From assembly GCA_037039925.1 (NCBI GenBank), contig JAXRKP010001455.1, forward strand, positions 23,501 to 87,500: a stretch of 64,000 bases of DNA, read 5' to 3'. How positions within the stretch are numbered: the stretch's first letter is position 1; each line of letters opens with the position of its first letter. Below are positions 33,450 through 45,305 of this stretch, piece by piece. The notes under the pieces are model-generated. The model was not told the DNA's origin. It saw only the letters and a program-made list of their open reading frames with translations, and searched no databases. Both the position numbers and the translations under genes were made by a program. This stretch comes from Doris montereyensis (lineage: Eukaryota > Mollusca > Gastropoda > Nudibranchia > Dorididae).

Positions 33450-35300
33450 AATAAACTCATCTTGGAAAACTGGAAAAAATTCCCTTTAAGTCTTGGAAAA
33501 ATCTTGGAATTTTTATGAAATATCGGTAGTTTATTTTAGGGCTATTTACATACTCTTGGTGAAAAGTTTCGGGTTTGATTTCGACTAAGGAAGTTTGACT
33601 TTCCCTCTTTCATTAATTGTCTTTTATCTTGTTGTTTCCTCTTAATTCACCCTTTCCATTCCTTTTCTTTCTGTTTTTTTTTCTTGCCCAATTTTACTAT
33701 TTTTAAAAAAGTTTGGATTAGGATATTTAATAATCCAAGAGTGGCAGGGCTGACAGAAATGCCTTGGAAAATTTGATGTTTGCATGAAAAAATCTTGGAA
33801 AACTGAATTTTTTCTTTTGAAAACAAGTGGAAACTCTGAATATATTTTAGTGTACTCCCTTCAAATTTAACCCTCTCTGTTTTCAAACAATCTGTGACCC
33901 TTAGCAGGTAGATGTTACCATATACTCTTCTCTTCACATCCCTCACAACTTGTAATGTTAACCCTCCATACCCACCTCTCCTATCCAATTTTTCATTCTC
34001 TCAATTCAGTACTCTACTATTCTCTTAGCTTCTCCCTTTGCCTAGAGACCACGTGTTACAAAACTATTGTATTGCTCACAGCTAAGGGGAGCTGATATCC
34101 TCAATATTCCTGTGTACTTGTAGTTACCTCGCTTTATTATCTTCTACCACATTCACAAGAAGAAGAGTTGAAGAACATTTTGGGGACAGATTTGCTTGAT
34201 TCTCAAAATAATGCCCTCTAATCGATCATCATGGGTCACAATTTTTTTTTCATTGTTAAGTGAAGGTCATGCTTTTCATTTTGACTGATTTTGTGTGTAG
34301 AGTGATACACCATTGATATCTTTACCATTCACTGCTTTTGTAGAATTTGTTTTTTTCTTACTTTGCTATTAACAAAACTCTTTAACATGGCCAGTTAGTG
34401 GCATCATGTAAGGATCAATCGTTGCCCTGGTCAACTTTGTAGAGGGTGAAAACAAATCTTTTGTGTGGGAGGGGGAAAGGTTTTTATTTTTTTACGCTTC
34501 ATCAGAAACATATTGATACATTAGGTGGGCAGTCAGTCATTACTTTCACCCTTTTCAGAAAACCTTTTCTTGTCTGGTGAGGCATGTGTTTGTCATTGTT
34601 GCATTGTTTAGTGTTGTTGCTTGGATGAATTTAATAAAAGTATGAACTAATTTCAAAACACAATGTAGTTATCAATTTAAAAGGGGATAAAGTGTAGGAA
34701 TTTATACTGCATTTAATGTGTTTTCATTTATATATTAGCATGAACGTCGTGGGAGGAGCAGGAATGAGGAGTGTGGTCAGAAAAAATAACAAGACAAAAA
34801 TCATCTGACTGTCCAGGCAACCTTGCAGGTTTCAGGTCTGTCCCTGGCAGACAGTCTTTATAATGTCACAGGAGATTGTAGAGCAATTCTAGGGTTGATT
34901 GTATATATTCTAAAATTGTTGAATAAAAAATGAAAATTGACAGATAGTGTTAATAAAATCATTTGTAATAGATTTCTTAGAGAAACTTATGAATCCTTTT
35001 TCTCTTAACCCCTACCATGCCTTTAAATTTAGATTTATCATGCCATAAAGTGTGCACTTTTATGGTTTTATGCAACAATCAATATTACTTTTGTTCATAG
35101 AAATTAAGTGTGTGGAAATGAAACGAATTTCAGAATGTATTTTTTGTTGTTGTTCTAAAGTGAATAAGATAAAACCCAGACCAGACGCAACAACACTTTC
35201 CCTTGATGGTAAATTTTGGCATGATCGAATCATTTTAAGTTTATTCAAAAGTCTCTTTTGTTTTTTTTCCATCTTTATTCTTCTCAAAGAAATGTGCTTG
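33450..35300. other. No confident gene
   Basis: Unique AT-rich sequence apart from the possible terminal exon at 34740. Confidence 0.4.
34740..34950 (+). other. Possible terminal exon with poly-A signal
   Basis: After tatatattag the frame reads HERRGRSRNEECGQKK then TAA (34788-34790). AATAAA follows at about 34922. It could be the last exon of an unseen gene between SEM1 and STRAD, but no upstream partner was found. Confidence 0.2.
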
Positions 35301-35307
35301 CTCTCAG

Positions 35308-35390
35308 GAAAAGAATTTTGGTGGAATAAGGAAAGAAACGCAACCTTTGAAAAAAAGCTGAGGGATAAGTCAAGTGCCTCAAAATCATCT
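35308..35390 (+). CDS. Candidate upstream STRAD exon
   Basis: A good acceptor (cttgctctcag) and a perfect gtaagt donor bracket an open stretch reading KEFWWNKERNATFEKKLRDK then SSASKSS. It ends in phase 0, which is what the exon at 36776 needs. STRAD N-termini diverge, so homology cannot be judged. It could be chance or belong to another transcript. Confidence 0.4.
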
Positions 35391-35677
35391 GTAAGTGTTA
35401 ATGTAGGTACAATCACCGCCACGTAGCATCACAGTGGAAAGCGAAACGCTTCGGTTATAAGAATGCTAAATGACTCAACTATAATTTTCTCTCTAAAAAG
35501 CTCATAACTGGTATGACGTCAAGCTGTCTGGACAACAGCAAAGGGGCAGATAACCCAAGCTTGAAAACTCTCTACAAGGGAAGACAATTAAGTCACACAT
35601 CTCTGTAAGACAATAGGGCTAGGGAAAGCAGGGCTGGTCAGGTGTGAACTGTTGTTTGGTTGGCTCTGAATTGGGGA

Positions 35678-35950
35678 TTTTGATTTGATTTACCCACATC
35701 CACAACTAAGGTGATCTCAGGGTTTTTGGTAGGATTTAATTTTTTTTGCCCAGACTGCCCTGTAAACTTGAGTTTTTTCCAAGTAAAAATCCCCCTCCCC
35801 CTGATCCAGGTAGGTGGATCGACATCTAGCCCCATCAGTGATGGGTGATAAAAAGAAGGTCCTGTGTACAGATCACAACATTGTGTACGTTAAAAATCCT
35901 ACCAAAACCCCTGAAATCACCTTAGTTGTGGATGTGGGTACAATAAAAAT
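35678..35950. mobile_element. SINE family B fragments head to head
   Basis: At 35678-35832 the body and tail are in reverse orientation (tttacccacatccacaacta ... ggtaggtggatcgacatcta). From about 35824 the forward body continues (gatgggtgataaaaagaagg to gttgtggatgtgggta). The two halves form a 270-bp imperfect palindrome. Confidence 0.65.
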
Positions 35951-36775
35951 CGAGTTGAACGTCAGTTGATTTCATAATCAGGAAAAATAATTATTTTTAA
36001 ACAATACTAAATGATTGTTCTCCTTGTGAAACGGATACTGTTACACTATGGATAGTGTCACAGAAAGATAAAGGATCGGATCCCCATGACGCTGAGCTGG
36101 ACTGAATCACTTCATGCAGGTTTCTGGGCTCTTCCTTTAGCGTCAATGAGATTTCCTTCTTGATGCATTCCTTTTAAGCATTTCCACTCTTTCAGGAGCC
36201 ATTACTGATTTTCTTTGTCAATTTTGCTTATCCAAAAAGTTAATGAGTTTTGTTTAGAGGAGTGGCTCTGAAAATATAAGGAAATATGAAGAGGTCCTTA
36301 TAAACATGCATGCAGTTTGTTGATCTGTACTAACTTTTTTTATAATTTTTTAAATTTATTCATTCGTTGTGACAATGTTTGTCTGTTCATTTATCTTAAT
36401 TGTTTTATTTGTTTATTTATTCAAAAGCATTCACTTCTAAGAATGTATTTATTCTTTTATTTATGATATATGTACTCATGTGCCTTATGTTTTTCCATTG
36501 TTTTTTGTCGTTACTTCTCATCGTGCCAATTAAGTATTTGTAATTCCCGTACAATTTTGGGCATATATATATATGTGTAGAAAAATAACTTTCTAAAATT
36601 GTTCAATATGAACGATAAATGAGACTGATATTAAGCCTATCGAGCTGAGCTAGCAAAATATTCTGATCTCAAAAAGTCACCAAAAAGGTTACTAATTGAT
36701 TGATGTATGTATTGTACACTGAAAAGGTTGTGTAAGAAAAATCTTTATCTTTGTCATCGTTGTTTTCCCAACCAG

Positions 36776-36893
36776 GAAAAATTACTGGAAGAATCAAATA
36801 AATCAGCGGGTAACAGCAACACCATGTCAGCCTCTGCTGGGCCCATCAAGTTTGAGCCAGACAGTCAGTGCTATCAACTTTCAGCCATTATAG
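36776..36893 (+). CDS. STRADA/STRADB homologue: STRAD exon (start of pseudokinase fold)
   Basis: The acceptor is tttcccaaccag. The exon encodes [20 protein letters not shown] then [19 protein letters not shown], ending with one base and a gtaaga donor. CYQLSAIIG aligns with the CYELLTVIG of human STRADA. An in-frame ATG at 36824 in a reasonable context could serve as an internal start. The last 33 bases are the founder unit of the 47-bp array that follows. Confidence 0.85.
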
Positions 36894-39800
36894 GTAAGAT
36901 TCAGGCTACAGTCAGTGCTATCAGCTTTCAGCCATTATAGGTGAGATTCCTACTACAGTCAGTGCTATCAGCTTTCAGCTGTTATAGGTAAGATTCAGGC
37001 TACAGTCAGTGCTATCAACTTTCAGTCATTATAGGTGAGATTCAGGCTACAGTCAGTGCTATCAGCTTTCAGCAATTATAGGTGAAATTCAGGCTACAGT
37101 CAGTGCTATCAGCTTTCAGCTATAATAGATAAGATTCAGGCTACAGTCAGTGCTATCAGCTTTCAGCAATTATAGGTGAAATTCCTACTACAGTCAGTGC
37201 TATCAGCTTTCAGCTGTTATAGGTAAGATTCAGGCTACAGTCAGTGCTATCAACTTTCAACCATTATAGGTGAGATTCAGGCTACAGTCAGTGCTATCAG
37301 CTTTCAGCAATTATAGGTGAAATTCAGGCTACAGTCAGTGCTATCAGCTTTCAGCTATAATAGATAAGATTCAGGCTACAGTCAGTGCTATCAGCTTTCA
37401 GCAATTATAGGTGAAATTCAGGCTACAGTCAGTGCTATCAGCTTTCAGCTATAATAGATAAGATTCAGGCTACAGTCAGTGCTATCCACAGCGTCGAATT
37501 CCTGTAGCAAATCGTCTCTTTTAGTTGTGCCGGCAAAACTCATTAATTACCCATGTGCGCTCACCTGTCACGGGTCAAGCACGGTCAGCTGGATTCCCCG
37601 AATAGCTGATCGTCCTGTTGGGATTTTTATAAAAAATTGCACCATTTTAGCTCGCTATAACAGTGCTTCTCTCACACCGATTGTCTTAGTCTTTGTTTCT
37701 AGCTTAGCATCAACATCTTGTCTGTTCTCTGTGAAAGTATCAGTTCTCTTGGATTTGTAACTTTTCTGATAAAAGCATTTTTAATATGTATGTATATTTC
37801 TCGTTTTTTTTAGCTGTGATCATTATATTTGATCTAATTACTAAAAACCTATACGAATGTAATTAACGAAAATGAGTTTATTTCAAAGATTGGTTATTGC
37901 ACTTCACTCTGTAAAAACAATTAATTTGCAGTCACAAGCCATTACAAAGTTATAACGTTTTTCCTCGACCTGCTCCCTTTTTGCCTAAGTTAAGTACGCA
38001 TGCAACAGGTTTTCCTTGAGAGTAAATCATTTTTAACCCATTTTCCTTTATCCAATCGATTTTTACTGAACCCTCTTATTTTTTCAAATAAATCTAGTAT
38101 GGATCACACCCTAGAGAATCATCATTTTGCCGTCAGTGAATTGTGCAGCATATGTGGAAAAGAAAAACTTAACATATAAAGAAAAACAAGCAAAGAGAAA
38201 GCCACTGATGTGTCATAAAATGCAAGATGACATTTTTTTTTATATATGAACTTGATATAAAAATGATGTGATAGGAAAACATTGCACCCCAATATTACAA
38301 TTGCTTACACGCCTTCCTTCTTCACATTGAATTAGACAGGGTCTCACCCCCGTACTTACACATTATGCTAGGGATAGTGTTAAAACACCACAAACTACTA
38401 GAGACAGCAGCACATTCCATGGACAACAAAATTACATGTCAGACAGACACTCATCTCACAGAGCTCGGACAGGTATTAAAACAATATGGCAGTTGTTGGA
38501 AACAAGCAAACGAAACACAAACACAGCTTGACCTCTATCAGATTTGCCTTCTTTTTAGGGACAATGACATTGATAAAGCCACACACACTCAAGAAGTACG
38601 GGACACTGAGCATAAATTATCACAAATAACACATGAAAAACTCACACATAGATTGGGTCCCATTGCATCATCCTTAGATAAAGTTCTTACCAAACACAGA
38701 ATCACACCACAGGCATACCACAGTCGATCTTTTATTGGCAACCGCTGTCATAAATACTTACAAGAAAAGGTTTATACAGACCTTACGCAAACAATCATCA
38801 CACAGACAATGGCATGCACACATTGCCCAATAATTATTGATGAAGCACACACGATAGCTTTAGTTTTCAACAATATCAACAAAACATTTAGTAAAGTCCA
38901 CAAAGCAATATCACACACAAAGACAATTAATGAAAATTCAATCAATAACATTCAACAGGATATAGACACATACATGAGCATGTATAGACAAAGCTTCCCA
39001 AACAAAACAATCCCAAAACAGCATATTTTAGAGCACCATTGCACCCCACATATATACGACATTACAAATTCGGGCTTGGGTTGCTGGGTGAATAGGGAAT
39101 GGAAAGCTGTCATCAGTCAATTGCAAGGATAGAGAGATGAGCACGAGGCATTATAAACTCACAAGTGCGAATGAAGTTCATAATGAATGCACAAATATTA
39201 GAAAACAGGCCCCTGGTGCATGCACGCACCGACCTGCAAGTAACATTAAATGTACATACTGATACATATCTCAACCCATAACATTAAATGGGAGCTGATA
39301 GAAAGAAAGATTCATCTTATTTCATTGTGTTTAAGAGTTATTCCTTCAATGATATTGTTTGTTTCCATTAGTCTCATTATTGGAGTATTACAAATATCGA
39401 TATTTTTCTGTTTATCGTGATGACAGCAAACTATCTTTTAGCATGTACGTACATGTATGTATTGTCCTTATTTTGTGAAAGTTTGATGGCATTCAGCTGT
39501 ACAGATTTTATGTTAAAAGCGTTGTACTTAATACCATATGTCTGTTATTGTACTGAAATGATGGACCTAATTGAGGCCTTGATTGTGTGGAAACGAAACA
39601 CTTCTTGATAAATTTCTTTCATCAGTCTATCGCAAAACTCTCTTTAAAGTTTGGGGAAGCCTTCACAATTGTTGTCGATTGCTATCTTAGTCAGATACAA
39701 GCTGATTAATTGGACCTATAAATTCAATAAGCGCGGTAAAGCTAGCATGGAGCGAACGCTACCTGGTGGCCCTTTGCTGACCTCGGTCAGCATGACCCAG

Positions 39801-42800
39801 GTGCACCGTTGGCCAACTAAGAGGGACGAGTTTTGTACGCTTTGTATCAGCTTTCAGCCATTATAGGTAAGATTCAGTACGTCAATATCAAGTTCTTTGC
39901 CTTTTCTGAGGGACCTTGAATGTAAAGATTGATTGCATCGGTGGCCATGTGGTTTAACATGATATAAACGGTAAAGTCGCAAACTGTGTAAGTCTCAAAT
40001 TAGTAACACCTTTTTTTTCAGACTTTTTTAACATTAGGAAGCCTCTATGCTTCTTCTAGTTAGGATTCCGTAGCACAAGAAACAATAGAAACTCGTATGG
40101 TAACCATATGAGCAATCTATGTATTCCTATTGGGTCTAGTTTTTGACACTGGCAATCCATGTATTCCTATTGGGTCTAGTTTTTTTGATTGGGTCTAGTT
40201 TTTGACAGTGGCAATCCGTGTATCCACTGCAATCCATGTATCCTATTGGGTCTAGTTTTTGACACTGGCAATCCATGTATCCCTATTGGGTCTAGTTTTT
40301 GACACTGGCAATCCATGTATCCCTATTGGGTCTAGTTTTTGACACTGGCAATCCATGTATTCCTATTGGGTCTAGTTTTTGACACTGGCAATCCATGTAT
40401 TCCCTATTGGGTCTAGTTTTTGACACTGGCAATCCATGTATCCCTATTGGGTCTAGTTTTTGACACTGGCAATCCATGTATTCCTATTGGGTCTAGTTTT
40501 TGACACTGGCAATCCATGTATCCCTATTGGGTCTAGTTTTTGACACTGGCAATCCATGTATTCCTATTGGGTCTAGTTTTTGACACTGGCAATCCATGTA
40601 TCCCTATTGGGTCTAGTTTTTGACACTGGCAATCCATGTATTCCTATTGGGTCTAGTTTTTGACACTGGCAATCCATGTATTCCTATTGGGTCTAGTTTT
40701 TGACACTGGCAATCCATGTATTCCTATTGGGTCTAGTTTTTGACACTGGCAATCCATGTATTCCTATTGGGTCTAGTTTTTGACACTGGCAATCCATGTA
40801 TTCCTATTGGGTCTAGTTTTTGACACTGGCAATCCATGTATTCCTATTGGGTCTAGTTTTTGGCAAACCATGTATTCCCATTGGGTCTAGTTTTTGACAC
40901 TGGCAATCCATGTATTCCTATTGGGTCTAGTTTTTGACACTGGCAATCCATGTATTCCTATTGGGTCTAGTTTTTGACACTGGCAATCCATGTATTCCTA
41001 TTGGGTCTAGTTTTTGACACTGGCAATCCATGTATTCCTATTGGGTCTAGTTTTTGACACTGGCAATCCATGTATTCCTATTGGGTCTAGTTTTTGACAC
41101 TGGCAATCCATGTATTCCTATTGGGTCTAGTTTTTGACACTGGCAATCCATTCCTATTGGTCAATGGCAATCCATGTATTCCTATTGGGTCTAGTTTTTG
41201 ACACTGGCAATCCATGTATTCCTATTGGGTCTAGTTTTTGACACTGGCAATCCATGTATTCCTATTGGGTCTAGTTTTTGACACTGGCAATCCATGTATT
41301 CCTATTGGGTCTAGTTTTTGACACTGGCAATCCATGTATTCCTATTTGGGTCTAGTTTTTGACACTGGCAATCCATGTATTCCTATTGGGTCTAGTTTTT
41401 GACACTGGCAATCCATGTATTCCTTTGGGTCTAGTTTTTGACACTGGCAAACCATGTATTCCTATTGGGTCTAGTTTTTGACACTGGCAAACCATGTATT
41501 CCTTTTGGGTCTAGTTTTTGACAAACATTAAAAGAATTCCTATTGGCATCATTTTCTTTGCAAACCATGTTGTCTGTGAAAACATCCAAATTTTCTTTGA
41601 TTTTCTCAAAACATCCAAATTGGACATTTGGCGACTTTCACCGCCGATCAGCTGGACTCGAGACTGCAAAAGCTTGGGTTCCAATTTCATTTTTTCTAGG
41701 TCTTGAGTTTGTGTCTTTGGGAAAGGCAAAGCATATGTGCTTTTCCTTGCTCTAACCGCGTGCAGTGGCTGGGGCTATTTGAAGCTCCTTCTTCTTTCCT
41801 TTCACGCTATCCCTTATCTTTAATCTTCAATGAAACAAACCTTGCTCTACCCGAATGGAATTAGATCATTAGTGGAATTTTTTAGGGAAAAGGATTTAGA
41901 CTTAAACTGGGCAAAGAAGATGTCTGATCTAGGCAACTAGAAAAAGTCTGGATCCGTTGACAGCTTCTGTTTATTCTGTTAAATGTATCTATTATTATCT
42001 TGGAACAATTTTGATTTACACGTAATATGGCAGAACTGAGAGAGCGATTCTATTTCACACAGGAGATAACCTAAAGAGTTTGATATTGTAACTATGCTTG
42101 GTTATCCCTTTGTGTCTTTACGTTATATCAATACAATCTTTTACTCCCCTTTAGTTGATTGTTTATTTAGATGTCATGCATCTGACTAGATCTGTGTTCA
42201 TTCATTATTTCTCTTATTTTTGTTTCATTTAGGTAGAGGTCATATGAATAGCTCCAGCATTTTTTTAGCCAAACACATTCCATCCGGCACGCTTGTGGCA
42301 GTGAAAAAGTCAACCTAGAAGCCTGGGACAAAGAACTGTCTTACTTGCAGGTATGTGATCCTTGACTAATATTTGTTTCAATGGCTTTTAAAGCGTTGGA
42401 GACGACTAGTATTGCAATTAACATTAGAAAAGCGGCTCGCGCAGCCAGCGCAATGGCTGCCACACGCTAGTTGGCTCGCAGACAGTCATCGCCGCGGCAC
42501 GAGGCTGCCCACGAAGTTTTACGAGTTCACGGGGAAGTGTGAGTTCTGATCAGGCCATCACCAATCTATTGAATTCAGTCGCATGGTGACCATCTGGTCT
42601 CACCCAAGCCAAACAAGGATGATTCCATGCTTTTCAATTTAGTAGGAGACAACAAGACCAATTACGTATCTGTGCAAGCACACACTTCTATTATCAGCTC
42701 AATCACACACGCTCTCAAAGCAGACCAGCTCACATTTACACCCTTCTGGCGATGGACTTGTCCTAGTAGGATTATTCCATTTTACAATAGGTTTTTCCTA

Positions 42801-45270
42801 AAGCTATACCAACCGTTTGATATTCTTGTTGTTTTTATTTAATTTGTATTGGTCTCTAAACATTCTTAACTTTTTCGGGGGGACTCGATAGTCCAGAGGC
42901 AAGGTGTCAGCCTCTCAACCAAAAGATGGTGGGTTTGAGCCCCGCCAACGTTTGAAAGATTTTCTCAATTTTTTTTTTCGAGCAAAATCTACCCTCCCTG
43001 GTCCAGGTAGGTGGATCGACATCTACTCCCATTGGAGATGGACGACAAAAAGGAGGTCCTGTGTGCATATCACAATACTCTGTACGTGTCAAAGATCCCT
43101 TGGCTGTTTACAGGGCAATCCAGGCAAAATTACAAAATCCTACCAAAAACCCTGAGATCACCTTAGTTGTGGATGTGGGTAAATCAAATCAAAATCAAAG
43201 TCTTAACTTTTTCATGTAGATAAAGGAACGCCTTTTAGAGGGTCATAAATAGTCTTGTGACATGTAACGTTTTTACTTTCAATCTTGCCAGTGTGTTGTG
43301 AACGTGTTCACACTCACAGTCCAAAGTCAGTATTCTGTGCTGAGTTAAAGGTTAAATTTTCAAATTTTCACAATTGCTCAGTCAATCCTTCACTGAGTGA
43401 ATGTTTTAATTTTGAAATATAAAACCCATTTATTCAAAGGTTTGATGCTTTTTGCCTTTTCTTTGAGTATCTCTTATTATTTTGTCTTTCAGCATGAGGT
43501 AGTTTTGACTCAACAGACGTCACATCCCAACATCCTGCCATTTTACAGCACCTTCATTTCACAGCAAGATCTTTGGTCAGTCATGCCTCTCATGGCCTTT
43601 GGTGAGTTTTTACTTTTTTTTCTTTGTCTCTTTGTCTCTTTGTTTTCACTGTAATAAGTTGTGGAGATTGTGATAACTGAAATGTTTGAATGGCGTACGG
43701 CTGTGATGTCCCGAGTGTCAGACCTTTGCATTGTTTTCAAAACTTTCCATTCGCCGTTTGGCGGGTTCTGCTGTTAGGTCCTACTTTTTTCATTTCACCC
43801 TTTTATTTATCCTCTAGTCTTGCTGTTTCCTCTTAATTCACCCTGAGATCACCGCAAGTGATGGACACGGAAAATTCCAATTAAACAGACAAAGAAATCA
43901 AAACTTTCCTCTTTTTCATACCATCTTTTTGTATGTTACCGTTGGAAGATTAGCATTCTTTATGCCAATAAGTGCTGCTTTATATTGGCTCTGTCATATC
44001 TGCCACTCTTACTCATTCAGCCCTGGCTGTTACGTTACATCCTGGCTAAAGTCACTGGCGATTTTGACCCATTTAACAAAAAAATATTATGTGTGTAAAA
44101 AAACAACTAATAGCTCCGTTACTTTTATTTCATAGTTCGGACAGACATAGATACACAAATGATATACACCATACTAGAAGGATGTCTTTATCTACTTTGT
44201 TTTTATCATCACATATATTGAATTATGGCATAAAACACAAAACAAAGATAAATTCTTTGAAAGGAGACTAGATTCTAGGTTGAGTGATGATAGTTTAGAA
44301 ATGTCAAAAATCTTTCTAGATCTATACCAATAGTGAAAGTCGCAAATCGTGCAAGTCTAAAATAAGTAACACATTTTTTCCCGTTTTTTTAACATTGGAC
44401 AAGCTCCTATGCTTCGTCTAGTTAGAATTCTGTGTTAGAAGAACAAATAGAAACCTGTACAATAACCATATGAACAATCCGTGTATCCCCATTGGGTCTA
44501 GATTTTGACACTTGCAAACCGTCTTGATTCACCCTGAGATCACCACATATGGTGGACATGGTATATTTCAATCAATCAATCTTTCATCCCAATTTTACTA
44601 TGATCAATGAGCTCATTTCATTGGCTGAGACCTGTCTTATCACCTGTTGGCAGGCTGTTGGGTCGGGTTGTTTGTTTTATCGCATGGGAAAGAACTCCTC
44701 TAAGCAAATGGATTTTTGAAACCCTTGATCTCTAGGAAATTGTTTATCAAGGATCTTGTTGAAATCTTTCATTTCGACTTCGTTTCATAGTTAGTTGTAT
44801 TTTAATTTTTATTCTTTTGGGGTGAGTTGTTATGTAAGGAAGGCAGAAGGGTTTCCTCCTATGCTTACAATATACAACCTTCCCATTGTGTCCGTCTACA
44901 TATATGACACCCAGGCTTTTATAGTTGTAGCTGTATACATAACATGTGGTAAATTTTAAGGATAATAGTAATATCATTTATATTATTGTTTACTTTATGC
45001 AGCTGTGATTTTGGTTTTTGTTTCCAGGTTCATGTCATGATCTCATCCTGGCCTTCTTCACCTCAGGCTTGCCAGAACAGGCCATGACATTCATCGTCAG
45101 AGATGTACTGCTTGCATTGGAATATCTTCATCACAGACAAATTATTCATAGGTATACACCCATGTCTTCTGTCTTTCCTGTTGGTCTCTTTGTCTATATC
45201 TGCCTGTTTATGTTATTATCTGTCTATCTGTATCCATCCCTCTCTGTCTTATCTCTCTTTTTCACACCCA

Positions 45271-45305
<35 letters not shown>

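Noticed and set aside
35060..35426. 120-codon frames on both strands overlapping the candidate STRAD exon
   Set aside because: The full frames look random. Only the 35308-35390 part has splice signals and correct phase.
40148..41525. CRISPR array
   Set aside because: The repeat is uniform 40 bp with no variable spacers and lies in a eukaryotic intron; it is a satellite.
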